A stretch of DNA of 64,000 bases from Chloroflexota bacterium. GTDB taxonomy: Bacteria > Chloroflexota > Anaerolineae > Anaerolineales > E44-bin32. Shown here one piece after another: positions 1 through 9,107 of this stretch (positions within the stretch are counted from its first letter, which is position 1; every line of letters starts with the position of its first letter). The stretch covers positions 44,209 to 108,208 of the forward strand of contig JADFRG010000005.1 in the NCBI GenBank assembly GCA_022561385.1, given 5' to 3'. The position numbers and the translations under genes were made by a program. The notes beneath the pieces are model-generated. The model made no database searches. It was not told the origin of the DNA and saw only the letters and a list, made by a program, of their open reading frames with translations.

Positions 1-982
1 CGTAGCCTCGATTCCGCCACCCGAACGCCAACGCCTCATTCTCCCAAATGCGAAGAGTAGAGCGGACAAATCGGGTGTCTTCGGAGGGAGGCAATCGAGA
101 GGACCTTCCCAGCAGGAGCACTGCGGGCAAGCCGTAGCCCGCCAGCCCCAAGGTGGCAATTAGCAGCAAATCGCGCGCTCCGATATCTGTAATATCGACC
201 CAGCCGGCCGCCAGAGCGCCAACGACCAACAGCCCCGCGATCAGTACCGCACTCAAGTGGGCGATCAGTTTGGCCGTTACCTGCTCCTCGCTGCGCGCGC
301 TCGCGCGCTTATGACACGATTGACAGAGCGGCACCCGATAGCCATGATTCGGGTCGGGACCGTGATGCACGAGCAGTTTTCGCGGGGCGGGTCGCCGCAG
401 GCAGTGGGCGCACCGCTCAGAAGGTAAAACGGCCGTCTTTTGAGCCAGCGTCACGACATATCGTTGACCGGGCTCGGGTTCGGATACATCCGCAATTTCC
501 TCTAAAGGTTCAAAGGTCATAGGAGCGGGATCCAAACTACCGTTAGCGCTGTCCGCCACAAAATCATCCAGTTCTCCGAGACCGAAGGGAGCGGTGGGCG
601 CCTGTTCCGAATCAAATAATTCTGGGGAGTCGCCACCTATTCCAAACGGCGGTGTGGAATCCGAGCTCAGATCGGCGCCCTCGCTGGGAAGCGCATCAAC
701 TTCTGCGGCCCGCTCGGAGTTGGCCATCGCTTGTACGGCTTCCAGCGTAGTCCAGCGTTTGAGGACCGTTTTCTCAGTCCTTGGATAGTCGGAAGAAATG
801 GATCCGAACATTGCCCAGTGCGCGCCCTGGCTTAAGATGAAGGCAGACTCACAGTTCGTGCACTTGACATAATCGGGGAGATCTTCCACATGCACAACGG
901 CCAGAGTAATTTCGCCACAAACGGCACAGGCCAAGTTGGTCGCGAATTCGTCGTCGAGGGTATTAAGTGGTAAATGGTCCAT
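1..982 (-). CDS. Partial zinc-ribbon membrane protein
   Basis: An open frame of about 327 codons runs off the left edge, so the C-terminus is missing. The start chosen is the ATG read from 982; no clear ribosome-binding site precedes it. Seen in the translation: a first pair of CxxC knuckles (about C19/C22 and C41/C44), an acidic Ser/Pro-rich stretch (about 90-170), a second pair of knuckles (CAHC near 190 and CQSC near 220), then two hydrophobic segments (about 232-258 and 265-285). The paired knuckles suggest two separate metal-binding ribbons on the cytoplasmic side of a small membrane domain. I do not recognise the family and assign no function. It lies upstream of, and in the same direction as, a region of noncoding sequence next to the LCP gene. 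Confidence 0.6.
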   Translation of the reverse strand, partial: MDHLPLNTLDDEFATNLACAVCGEITLAVVHVEDLPDYVKCTNCESAFILSQGAHWAMFGSISSDYPRTEKTVLKRWTTLEAVQAMANSERAAEVDALPSEGADLSSDSTPPFGIGGDSPELFDSEQAPTAPFGLGELDDFVADSANGSLDPAPMTFEPLEEIADVSEPEPGQRYVVTLAQKTAVLPSERCAHCLRRPAPRKLLVHHGPDPNHGYRVPLCQSCHKRASARSEEQVTAKLIAHLSAVLIAGLLVVGALAAGWVDITDIGARDLLLIATLGLAGYGLPAVLLLGRSSRLPPSEDTRFVRSTLRIWENEALAFGWRNRGY

Positions 983-1065
983 AACTATGGCGGGGAAAAA
1001 CAACGCCTCGCTCCGAATCTAACACAACCCTGACTGCCAGATAACCGACCCACTTTCCTATGCTG

Positions 1066-2175
1066 TCATTCCACCGGATCGAAGGCATCCGATCCAAACG
1101 CCTCCAGCAACATAAGCCGTATTCCTGGTCGCTTCGGCAGCAGGACGGCGCCGCCACTAGGGGTCCTCCAGGAATCCACGAGATCTCGATTGATACTAAA
1201 AGGGCGAATGCGCGATGGATCCGCTCCGATTTGCACCGCGGTCGGGACCAGCGGCAATAGTTTCGTCAGATCGATGTCGGAGACGAAGGTGTTGTAGAGC
1301 TGATTGTAGAGTTGAGGAATACGGACCAGCCCATTGATAGTGAGCAATTTAGAAAAGAGGGCGCGCACGACCTCCTGCTGCCTTCTCATGCGGTCGAAGT
1401 CACCTCCCGACTTTCGCATCCGAACATAACAAAGCGCCGCACCGCCGTCCATGTTATAGGAGACCCCGGATCGGTAGGTAAGGATCTCGCCACGACATTC
1501 ATCGCTCATGTAAGCGGTCGATTCGACCGTGATTCCGCCCAGGGTGTCTATGGCCGCGATAAACCCCGCAAAATTCACGCGTGCCCAACCGTCCACTGGG
1601 ATGCCGAAGTTGTAGAGGATGGTCTGCTGGGTCATTACAAATCCGCCGCGTACCATGGCGGTGTTGATCCGATCCATGCGCCAACCAGGGATATAGACGT
1701 ACAGATCTCTGGGGAATGAAATCAGGGTTGCGGTGCCTTGCGCAGGGTCAATGGATACCACCATCATGGTGTCGGTCCGGAAACCGCCCGTGCCGGGACG
1801 TTCATCGCTGCCAAGCAGCAGAATATTGACCGCATCAGCGCCAAACGTAATCTCGGGCATCGGCGGAGGGATTTCAGTCGATGAGAGTCGGGATGGGGCT
1901 GGGAAGTCGGCCCAAATCGGAGTAGGCGTAGGAGAGATGCTGGGCGTGGGGCTGACGAGGGGCTCGCTGGGAGATTGCGTTGCTGCCGGAAGGGAGATGG
2001 GAGGAACCGGCGTGGCGCTATTAAGGGCATTAACGGTCGCAACCACACTGGTTTCGAGCGGTCCGTTCAGCGTGGGATCTTGGATCTGATCAGCGGCCGC
2101 GATGCTGCAGGCGCCAACAAGCGCCGACCCAATAATCAGCAATATGTACTTGACACGCTTCAACCGAACACCCAC
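1066..2175 (-). CDS. LytR-CpsA-Psr (LCP) family protein
   Basis: LCP proteins transfer lipid-linked glycopolymers to peptidoglycan on the outer face of the membrane. The 369-residue product starts with a basic, hydrophobic segment ending in a lipobox-like VGAC near residue 23. A Thr/Pro-rich linker follows (to about residue 105), then the LCP core: NILLLGSDERPG, RTDTMMVVSIDP, ISFPRDLYVYIPG and MDRINTAMVRGG, including the conserved Asp and Arg residues of the pyrophosphate-binding site. The start is GTG at 2175, since the nearest upstream ATG is out of frame. The short C-terminal tail is not conserved in the family. The next gene in the same direction is the partial zinc-ribbon protein. Family confident; the polymer transferred is unknown. 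Confidence 0.9.
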   Translation of the reverse strand: MGVRLKRVKYILLIIGSALVGACSIAAADQIQDPTLNGPLETSVVATVNALNSATPVPPISLPAATQSPSEPLVSPTPSISPTPTPIWADFPAPSRLSSTEIPPPMPEITFGADAVNILLLGSDERPGTGGFRTDTMMVVSIDPAQGTATLISFPRDLYVYIPGWRMDRINTAMVRGGFVMTQQTILYNFGIPVDGWARVNFAGFIAAIDTLGGITVESTAYMSDECRGEILTYRSGVSYNMDGGAALCYVRMRKSGGDFDRMRRQQEVVRALFSKLLTINGLVRIPQLYNQLYNTFVSDIDLTKLLPLVPTAVQIGADPSRIRPFSINRDLVDSWRTPSGGAVLLPKRPGIRLMLLEAFGSDAFDPVE

Positions 2176-2220
2176 TCCATTCAGAAGACGAATCTCTGCC
2201 TCGTATTGATCCCGCGGATT

Positions 2221-2514
2221 CTAGCCGAAAGCCTCTTCGCGAGCATCTCTGCAATAGGCATGCCGCGGGGGCATCAAGTGCTCCGCAAGGGCCAACATCT
2301 GGGAAAGGGGAAATGCCGGCGTGCCGGCGCAATCGGAGCTGGAGGAGCCCGTGCGGTTAGCTGGAGGGGCAACGCGGCCGCTGGTCAAGGGGAATAGGGG
2401 CATTGGAGGCTGAGCCGGATCAAAAAATGGCAGCCGCCCGCTTAAGCCGGAGGAAGAGGAGATCGCGGGCGGCTTCGAGGCCTGGACACTCTGGGGGGTA
2501 GTGTCCGGATCCAT
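2221..2514 (-). CDS. Possible small Pro/Ser-rich protein
   Basis: A 97-codon frame with an ATG start lies 45 nt upstream of the LCP gene on the same strand, in the 570-nt gap between LCP and the SLC13 permease. It is rich in Pro, Ser and Ala with no domain I recognise; only the last 25 residues look protein-like (amphipathic, mixed charge). It could be a leader peptide or chance coding in GC-rich DNA. I see no strong ribosome-binding site. The rest of the gap (2515-2748) shows no other gene and probably carries the permease promoter. Confidence 0.25.
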   Translation of the reverse strand: MDPDTTPQSVQASKPPAISSSSGLSGRLPFFDPAQPPMPLFPLTSGRVAPPANRTGSSSSDCAGTPAFPLSQMLALAEHLMPPRHAYCRDAREEAFG

Positions 2515-2748
2515 GTTAAGCGATTTTGCGGGTGCTCCACCTTACGGTGACCTTACATGGGAAACTTCTCGTGGATTCATTGTTGCAGATTCACAGCGCA
2601 TCCGAAGCCCCTGCTTGGAAACCCAGTCATCATTGTCAGCCCTTTGGCAAAGATAGGGCCGAGCAGACCCTTGACGGTAGGTGTTTTCCTCGTTGTAATT
2701 CAAGTCCAAGCTGCCGATCTGGGAATCAGACGTATCACGGCCCAACAA

Positions 2749-4536
2749 ATGACGCCTGAAATCGCCCTCACTCTTTTAATCATCCTGGGTGCCTTGATTC
2801 TCTTCGCCACCGAGAAGCTCAGGGTAGACGTGGTCGCCTTGCTGGTCCTAATCTCGGTGGGAGTGCTGGGATTGATACCGGCCAAGGAGCTGTTTTCCGG
2901 TTTCTCAAACTCAGCCGTAATTACTGTATGGGCGGTCTATATGGTCTCCGGCGGACTCTTCAAGACCGGGGTGGCCAACGCAATGGGGACCGCTATTTTG
3001 AAAATAGCTGGCAACACAGAGTCTCGCCTCATTGCCACCATCATGCTCACCGTCGGAGTGTTGTCGGCATTCATGAACAACGTGGGCGCCACTGCCATGT
3101 TGCTACCGGCCGTGGTAGGTATCTCACGGGTAACAAAAGTCGCGGTTTCTAAATTGTTAATTCCACTGGCATTTGCTTCGCTGCTGGGCGGCGCGATGAC
3201 CTTGATCGGCACCCCCGCCAACATCCTGGCGACCGGGATTCTGGCTGAGCGCGGATTACCTACCTTCGGATTCTTCGAGTTCGCCCCAATGGGCATCGTG
3301 GTGCTCGTGACAGGGGTCCTGTATATGGTCCTGATCGGACGACGCCTGCTGCCGGTCCGCGAAGGGGCGCTCGGCCGGGAGGAGGTCTACAACATACGCG
3401 ATTATGTGACCGAGGTTCGCGTCTCTCCAGAGAGTTCATTGATTGGAAAGACCCTGCTCGAGTCTCGCCTGGGACAAGACTTCGACCTCACGGTGCTGGC
3501 CCTTCAGCGGGAGAACGGAAAACAGCCGCGGTTGCGTCGGGACATCGTGATCCAGATAGGAGATCTGCTTATCGTCGAGAGCTCGGCCTCGGATCTGATG
3601 GCCGCCCGCCAATCGCTGGGCCTTACGGTCGAAGCCGAGCAAAAATTCGACCTCGGTAGTCTTGAACGCGGGGACGTTCAGCTCATCGAGGCCACGCTTG
3701 CGCCGCGATCGCACATCGTCGGACGTAGCCTGCGGGACGTTCGCTTCCGAGATCGATATGGCTTTACCGCACTCGCCATATCCCGACAGGGGGAAGTTAT
3801 CACGGAACGACTGCGGGATGTACCGCTGAAATTTGGAGATTCCTTGTTGCTGCAGGGCCCTCCACGCCGCGTGAAACAACTGCAGGAGGGCGAGAATTTC
3901 CTGGTTCTGGAGCCGATCGAAACGGAACAATTTCGCCGCAACAAGGCGCCGATCGCGGTCGCGGCGCTTGTGCTGGCCATCGGGCTGGCGATCTTCGCCG
4001 GGATGGCAATCTCGTTGGCCATGGTGATAGCGGCCGTGATCATGATTCTTGCCGGCGCCCTGCGGATCGAAGAAGCTTATGAAAGCGTCGATTGGCGAAC
4101 GGTATTTCTGGTTGCAGGGATGCTCCCGCTGGGGCTTGCAATGGAACTAACCGGCACCGCGCGCCTTTTGGCCGACGTCATCCTGGAAGTGTTTGAACCC
4201 TACGGTGCTCGGGCCGCATTGGCTGGGATCTATCTGCTGGCGGCTCTCATCACCCAGCCAATGTCCAATGCGGCCGCCATCGTTCTGATCGTGCCCATCG
4301 CGCTGGACACCGCGGATGGATTAGACGCCAACTATAAAACTTTCACAATGGCGGTTGTGATCGGCGCGGCCACCAGCTTCCTGTCACCCGTGGGCCACAA
4401 GGCCAACGTGCTCGTGTTCGGACCCGGGGGATACAAGTTCACGGACTATGCGCGTGTGGGGGCCATTCTGACCGTGCTGCTTCTCATTGTATCGATGATT
4501 TTCCTGCCGATCTTCTGGCCGCTTTTCCCCGACTGA
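2749..4536 (+). CDS. SLC13-family permease with two RCK_C domains
   Basis: A 595-residue inner-membrane transporter of the SLC13/ArsB-like ion-transporter superfamily, which moves anions such as sulfate or dicarboxylates with Na+ or H+. The frame is open from 2557, but the first 64 codons read like noncoding sequence. The ATG at 2749 begins directly with a hydrophobic helix (MTPEIALTLLII), so I prefer it. Seen: an N-terminal block of helices with FSNSAVITVWAVYMVSGGLF and MNNVGATAMLLP, two central cytoplasmic RCK_C (TrkA_C) domains at about 210-290 and 305-385, and a second helix block with QPMSNAAAIVLIVP and SFLSPVGHKANVLV. The two helix blocks form the usual inverted repeat. RCK_C domains imply gating by a ligand. 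It ends 5 nt from the convergent ABC exporter gene. The substrate cannot be read from sequence. Confidence 0.88.
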   Translation: MTPEIALTLLIILGALILFATEKLRVDVVALLVLISVGVLGLIPAKELFSGFSNSAVITVWAVYMVSGGLFKTGVANAMGTAILKIAGNTESRLIATIMLTVGVLSAFMNNVGATAMLLPAVVGISRVTKVAVSKLLIPLAFASLLGGAMTLIGTPANILATGILAERGLPTFGFFEFAPMGIVVLVTGVLYMVLIGRRLLPVREGALGREEVYNIRDYVTEVRVSPESSLIGKTLLESRLGQDFDLTVLALQRENGKQPRLRRDIVIQIGDLLIVESSASDLMAARQSLGLTVEAEQKFDLGSLERGDVQLIEATLAPRSHIVGRSLRDVRFRDRYGFTALAISRQGEVITERLRDVPLKFGDSLLLQGPPRRVKQLQEGENFLVLEPIETEQFRRNKAPIAVAALVLAIGLAIFAGMAISLAMVIAAVIMILAGALRIEEAYESVDWRTVFLVAGMLPLGLAMELTGTARLLADVILEVFEPYGARAALAGIYLLAALITQPMSNAAAIVLIVPIALDTADGLDANYKTFTMAVVIGAATSFLSPVGHKANVLVFGPGGYKFTDYARVGAILTVLLLIVSMIFLPIFWPLFPD

Positions 4537-4541
4537 CACCG

Positions 4542-6368
4542 TCAATCTGCACTTGCCTCCAGCGCCGCGGCACGCGACTGCTGCACATATTCCAGCGATT
4601 GGTGCCGGAAGTAGGTGTTGTAAAGCTCGGCGTAATGGCCTCCTGAGGCCAAAAGCCGTTCATGATCGCCTTCTTCGAGGATGCTTCCTTGTCGCAGCAC
4701 AATGATGCGGTCCGACGCACGGACGGTCGAGAGGCGGTGCGCGATCAGGATCGAGGTGGTATCGGCCAGGATAAGCTGCAGGGCCTGCTGAATCTGCGAT
4801 TCGGTGAACGGATCCACACTGGCGGTTGCTTCGTCCAGTACGAAAATTGCCGGGCGCTGAACGAGTACCCTCATTAGCGAGACTAGCTGACGCTGGCCCA
4901 TCGATAGTCGCTTTCCACGTTCGCCCACCTCGCTCTGCAACCCCTTCGGAAGCGCTTCCATCCATTCTCCGGAGCCGATGCGGCGTGCCAGATTCCCGAT
5001 TTCCGCTTCGGTCGCGTCGGGTCTGGCATAACGGATATTGTCCAGGACGGTACCTGAAAACAGGAACGGATCTTGCGGCACGAGGCCGATCTGGCGACGG
5101 TAGTCGCGCAAATCAAGCGACCGTATATCCAGCCCGTCAACTAGAATCTCGCCGCCCTGGAATTCATAAAAGCGCGTGATCAGTTTAACGATCGACGATT
5201 TACCGGCCCCGGTGTGGCCAACCAAAGCGACGTCTTCTCCAGGTTCGATCGTGAGGTTGAAAGCCTCCAGAACCGGCTCGTCGGGCCGGTACAGAAAATC
5301 AACGTTTTTGAACTGGATTTCCCCTCGAAATTTGGGCACCCGCAATTGAGCGGTCTGAACCACGGCCGATTCGGCGTCAATCAGCGCAAACACGCGTTCA
5401 GCTGCGGACAACCCTCCTTGAATCTGGCTCCAGAATGAGGACAGGCCGAGTATTGGAAACCAGAAACGATTCATGCTCAACAAGAACAGGTAGAAGGCTC
5501 CGATCGCTATCACACCGCTTGCCGCGCTGAGGCCACCAAAAATAACCACGATCGCGGTTCCCACGCCCATCAGCGCATTCAGCGTGGGAAATACAAGTGC
5601 CAGCACAAAACCACGCCGGATGTTTACGGAGTAAGACTGGCGATTGACGGATTCGAATTCGCGGTAGATGGCCTCCTCTTGTCGGAAGTTTTTCGCGACC
5701 GTGATGCCTGTCACCGCTTCTTTTATGCTGGCGTTCACATTCGCCACCGCCCGCAGGGCACGTCGAATCGCGCTTCGAGCCCAACGTCGGAAGCCCCAAG
5801 AGGCCAGGAACAAAACCGGCAGCATGGCCAGAACAAGCAGTGTCAAATTCACATCGATCTGAAAAAGTACTACGATCAGGATCACCACCTGAACCAGCTG
5901 AGAACCCAGCTCCGCGAGCAGGACAGAAACTTGGGCGAACTCATTGGTGTCGGAGCTGATGCGGCTGACTATCTTCCCCGAGGCGTGTTCATCGTAGAAG
6001 GACATGTCATGGGAGGCCGTGGCGCGGAAGGCCTCCGTACGCAAGTCGAGCATGACGCTGCCGGTCACGCGGGTGGTGGCACGCCTGCGCGCCCAATTTG
6101 CCAGCCAGAATACCGCCCCTGCGGCTAAAATGGCCAGCGCAATCAGATTTAGCTGCGAACTCCGTGGATTCTGCTCAAGCAACCCAACCCCCTGCGAAAC
6201 AAGCACCGCCGAGAAGGCGGCCGCGCCGGCCATAATGAAGGCAGCTGCCAGGGAAACGGCCAACTTTTTGGGGTGGCGCCTGAAGTAGGCTGCCAAACGG
6301 CGAACCAGTTCCCAATCGCCATAGATTCGGTCGTAGTCCTCGCGTCCTAAGTCTGAAAAAAGCCCCAT
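4542..6368 (-). CDS. ABC exporter half-transporter, subunit with catalytic Glu
   Basis: A 608-residue fusion of a six-helix exporter domain (about 1-320) and an ATPase domain (about 340-590). Walker A is GHTGAGKSS; Walker B ends LDEATASVD with the catalytic Glu; the switch His is in IAHRLSTVR. The signature is LSMGQ instead of LSGGQ. Its start codon overlaps the stop of the upstream exporter gene (ATGA at 6368), so the two are translationally coupled and almost certainly form a heterodimer. The deviant signature completes the degenerate ATP site whose Walker B is in the partner. Such pairs export lipids, drugs or peptides; no substrate is indicated by the neighbours. Confidence 0.92.
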   Translation of the reverse strand: MGLFSDLGREDYDRIYGDWELVRRLAAYFRRHPKKLAVSLAAAFIMAGAAAFSAVLVSQGVGLLEQNPRSSQLNLIALAILAAGAVFWLANWARRRATTRVTGSVMLDLRTEAFRATASHDMSFYDEHASGKIVSRISSDTNEFAQVSVLLAELGSQLVQVVILIVVLFQIDVNLTLLVLAMLPVLFLASWGFRRWARSAIRRALRAVANVNASIKEAVTGITVAKNFRQEEAIYREFESVNRQSYSVNIRRGFVLALVFPTLNALMGVGTAIVVIFGGLSAASGVIAIGAFYLFLLSMNRFWFPILGLSSFWSQIQGGLSAAERVFALIDAESAVVQTAQLRVPKFRGEIQFKNVDFLYRPDEPVLEAFNLTIEPGEDVALVGHTGAGKSSIVKLITRFYEFQGGEILVDGLDIRSLDLRDYRRQIGLVPQDPFLFSGTVLDNIRYARPDATEAEIGNLARRIGSGEWMEALPKGLQSEVGERGKRLSMGQRQLVSLMRVLVQRPAIFVLDEATASVDPFTESQIQQALQLILADTTSILIAHRLSTVRASDRIIVLRQGSILEEGDHERLLASGGHYAELYNTYFRHQSLEYVQQSRAAALEASAD

Positions 6369-8128
6369 CAGTCTCCGAGCTGGGAAAAGATCTGCTGGTA
6401 GGCCGGAGAGACCTCCATCAGCTTTTCGTGCGTGCCGAGGGCCGCGACCTTTCCATGCCTCAGCAGCAAAATGAGATCGGCCCAGCGAATCTGAGAGAGC
6501 CGGTGAGTGATGATTACGGTGGTGCGTCCCTCTGCCGCGCGGAATATCGCGCGCTGGATCTCGTCTTCGGTGGCGCTGTCTATCGAGCTGGTCGAATCGT
6601 CGAGAATGAGAATTCGCGGGTCGGTAAGAAACGCGCGGGCCAATGCGAGGCGCTGTCGCTGGCCGCCCGAGAGGGTCATCCCTCGTTCCCCGACGACCGT
6701 CTCGTATCCGTCCTTGAATCCAAGGATGAACTGGTGCGCCTGGGCTTCGATTGCTGCCTGTTCAATTTCTTCTTGGGTAGCGCCCCGCCTTCCGAAGGCA
6801 ATATTGTCGGCGATCGATCGCGAGAATAGGAAAAGGTCCTGCTCGATGATCGAAATCTGGGCCCGCAGCGAGGCAAGATCCCAGTCCCGCACGTCGACGT
6901 CGTCGACGAATACCTGGCCAGACCCCACCTCATAGATGCGGTTGATCAATTTGGCCAGAGTGGTCTTTCCCGTACCTGTCTGGCCTACAATCGCCATCGT
7001 CTGACCCGGCCGCAGTCGGAAAGACAATTCCTGCAGCGCCCCTTTGCCACCTCCGTACGAGAAGCTCACGTCGCGGAATTCGATCTCCCCTCGCATCGGG
7101 GCCGCATGGCCGTCCGGGTTGCGATCCAATTCAGTGCGCTGGTTGATCAGGTCCAAAATGCGGCGAGCCCCGGCCATGCCGAGCGAAACCTGTGAGAACG
7201 CAAACAGGGAAACGAAGGTTGGAAATGCGAAGAGCTGGATCAGGCCCATAAAGGCCACCACGTCCCCTAACTCCAGGATCCCCTGCTGGAAAAGGATCAC
7301 CGACTGAAGGAAAGCGCCGGCCTCCGCCAGACCGAGCAACAACAAGGGGATAAAGCGAGCCTCAATATCCCCTTGCCGCACAAACGCGGCCCGGTAGGAG
7401 GCCGCGTTGCTTGTGAAGCGCTCGACCTCCTGATCCTCCTGGGCGTGTCCCTTTACCACTTCAATTCCATCAATCGCTTCGGACAAGTGGGCATTCATAA
7501 TGCCGAAGGCCTTACGCGCGTCCTCCGCTACCGGGCGGAGCTCCTTCAAATAGGCCCAGATGGCCATCACATACGAGACGGTAAAAAGAATCGGGATCGC
7601 GATCAAGGTGGGATAGATGGAGGGGGCGATTATCAGCGGAAGCAAAATAAAGTTGGCGGAGCCGATAACCAGATTGAAACCCGGGTTGAACATCAGACCG
7701 ATCTCACGTACGTCGTTCGTCGCGCGTGCCATCGTCTCTCCGACGGGCTGCAGGTTGTGGAAGGTCATGCTTTTACCCAGTAGGCTTAAATACAGTTCCT
7801 CCCGAATATTGCGCTCCAGCCGCTGCCCCAGAATATCTGCTCCAAAGTTTCTTCCCAGCTGCAGGACTCCGCGGATTCCCTGGGTGACAACGATCAGGAC
7901 CGCAATGCGCATCAGTCCTTGATTAACGTCCTGAGCCGCTATGACCACATCGAACGCCTGGCCGAGGAGCAGCGGAACGGCCGATGCAAGAGCTGCATTG
8001 CCAAACGCGCCTACCAGCGTCATCAGCACGATCCAGAGGTGATCCAGCGTGTGAGTCAGGATCCACCGGTTGACGGATGTTCGATTATGTTCTTTTGCTT
8101 GTGGGAGTACGAATTCGGCGACGGTCAT
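6368..8128 (-). CDS. ABC exporter half-transporter, degenerate Walker B subunit
   Basis: A 586-residue exporter half: transmembrane domain (about 25-320) plus ATPase domain (about 340-580). Walker A is GQTGTGKTT, the signature is canonical LSGGQ, and the switch His is present (ITHRLSQIR). Walker B reads ILILDDSTSSID, with Asp where the catalytic Glu normally sits. In known heterodimeric exporters such as TM287/TM288, the same Glu-to-Asp change marks the non-hydrolysing site. First gene of a two-gene operon, overlapping the next by one base of ATGA. The 262-nt intergenic region upstream separates it from the divergent MBL-fold gene. Confidence 0.92.
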   Translation of the reverse strand: MTVAEFVLPQAKEHNRTSVNRWILTHTLDHLWIVLMTLVGAFGNAALASAVPLLLGQAFDVVIAAQDVNQGLMRIAVLIVVTQGIRGVLQLGRNFGADILGQRLERNIREELYLSLLGKSMTFHNLQPVGETMARATNDVREIGLMFNPGFNLVIGSANFILLPLIIAPSIYPTLIAIPILFTVSYVMAIWAYLKELRPVAEDARKAFGIMNAHLSEAIDGIEVVKGHAQEDQEVERFTSNAASYRAAFVRQGDIEARFIPLLLLGLAEAGAFLQSVILFQQGILELGDVVAFMGLIQLFAFPTFVSLFAFSQVSLGMAGARRILDLINQRTELDRNPDGHAAPMRGEIEFRDVSFSYGGGKGALQELSFRLRPGQTMAIVGQTGTGKTTLAKLINRIYEVGSGQVFVDDVDVRDWDLASLRAQISIIEQDLFLFSRSIADNIAFGRRGATQEEIEQAAIEAQAHQFILGFKDGYETVVGERGMTLSGGQRQRLALARAFLTDPRILILDDSTSSIDSATEDEIQRAIFRAAEGRTTVIITHRLSQIRWADLILLLRHGKVAALGTHEKLMEVSPAYQQIFSQLGD

Positions 8129-8166
8129 AGGTTATGGCGGGGCGCCGAAAGGATAACATAGGGCCT

Positions 8167-8196
8167 TTGAAGGCCCCGCGGGCGCTGTGATATAGT
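8167..8196 (+). promoter_or_regulatory. Possible sigma-70 promoter with long leader
   Basis: TTGAAG (8167-8172), an 18-nt spacer and TATAGT (8191-8196). Transcription would start near 8203, giving about 190 nt of GC-rich, hairpin-prone leader before the MBL-fold gene at 8391. I could not match the leader to a known riboswitch or structured RNA. Confidence 0.35.
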
Positions 8197-8390
8197 CGGC
8201 CCGAAGGCGGGGCGTGGGAACGCGGAATGGTTTCTTGTCGGCACAACGATAGCTACAGCCGGCGACCTTCCGGTTGCGGCGCTGAGTCCCGCGCAACAGG
8301 CGAACGCAGGGCGGACGATAGAAGCGGGGGCCGGGGAAGCCCCAAAGGTCGATTACAGGCAGGACAAGCGGGCTAATTCGTTAGACTGAC

Positions 8391-9059
8391 ATGTCAATAA
8401 AGGCGTTCCTGATCGGAGAACTGGAAGTAAGGGAGTTCGCTCTCGGCCCGGCCGTGACGAACGCCTACCTTGTCGGCGATCCCGAAAGCAAGCTGGCGGT
8501 GGTCATCGATCCGGCCTGGAATGGCGAATTAATAAACGCCGAGGCCGTGCGGCAGGGCTGGCGCATCCATCAAATCTGGCTTACGCACGCGCACTTCGAT
8601 CATTTCGGTGGAGCGGGAGCAATATCAGACGCCGCGCCATCCGCTATTCCTGTGGCACTACACGCGGATGATCATTCTCTCTGGCGAATGGGGGGTGGGG
8701 CATCCGCCTTCGGAATCACGGATTTCGATTCCGGACCGGAGCCGACGGTTTATCTCGAGCACGGGATGAAGTTGAGTTTGGGAACGCATGAGTTCGAAGT
8801 CCGCCACACGCCGGGACATTCTCCAGGACACGTGATCCTCACTTACCAGCAGGGAGGGGCGGTATTCTGTGGTGACCTCATCTTCCGTGGCAGCGTCGGT
8901 CGCACGGACCTGCCAGGTGGGGACATGCAGACGCTGCTCTCGAGCATCCAACAGGAGGTGCTGACGCTTCCCGATGAGGCTCAGCTCTTGGTTGGCCATG
9001 GCCCCGCCACCAGCGTGGGTGTTGAACGCCGCACCAATCCGTTCTTGAGTGGAATCTGA
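8391..9059 (+). CDS. MBL-fold metallo-hydrolase (glyoxalase II-like)
   Basis: A 222-residue zinc hydrolase. The metal-binding set is visible: THAHFDHFGG (HxHxDH), HTPGHSPGH, the bridging Asp in FCGDLIFRGSVGRTDLPGGD, and the last His in LVGHGPAT. The GRTDLPGGD segment is typical of glyoxalase II-like proteins that cleave thioesters such as S-lactoylglutathione or related low-molecular-weight thiols. The length fits the short bacterial form lacking the extra C-terminal domain of true GloB. It stands alone, convergent with the tgt-uppP-lipoprotein operon. Substrate uncertain. Confidence 0.85.
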   Translation: MSIKAFLIGELEVREFALGPAVTNAYLVGDPESKLAVVIDPAWNGELINAEAVRQGWRIHQIWLTHAHFDHFGGAGAISDAAPSAIPVALHADDHSLWRMGGGASAFGITDFDSGPEPTVYLEHGMKLSLGTHEFEVRHTPGHSPGHVILTYQQGGAVFCGDLIFRGSVGRTDLPGGDMQTLLSSIQQEVLTLPDEAQLLVGHGPATSVGVERRTNPFLSGI

Positions 9060-9107
9060 CCTGGAGCAGGGCACCGGAGGCTCTGGATTCCCTCGGTAGT
9101 TAGTTTG

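Noticed and set aside
2557..2748. N-terminal extension of the SLC13 permease
   Set aside because: The 64 extra residues lack family similarity and look noncoding; the ATG at 2749 begins directly with the first helix.
8200..8390. Cobalamin, SRP, tmRNA or RNase P RNA in the leader before the MBL-fold gene
   Set aside because: None of the conserved sequence blocks of these RNAs could be found by eye.
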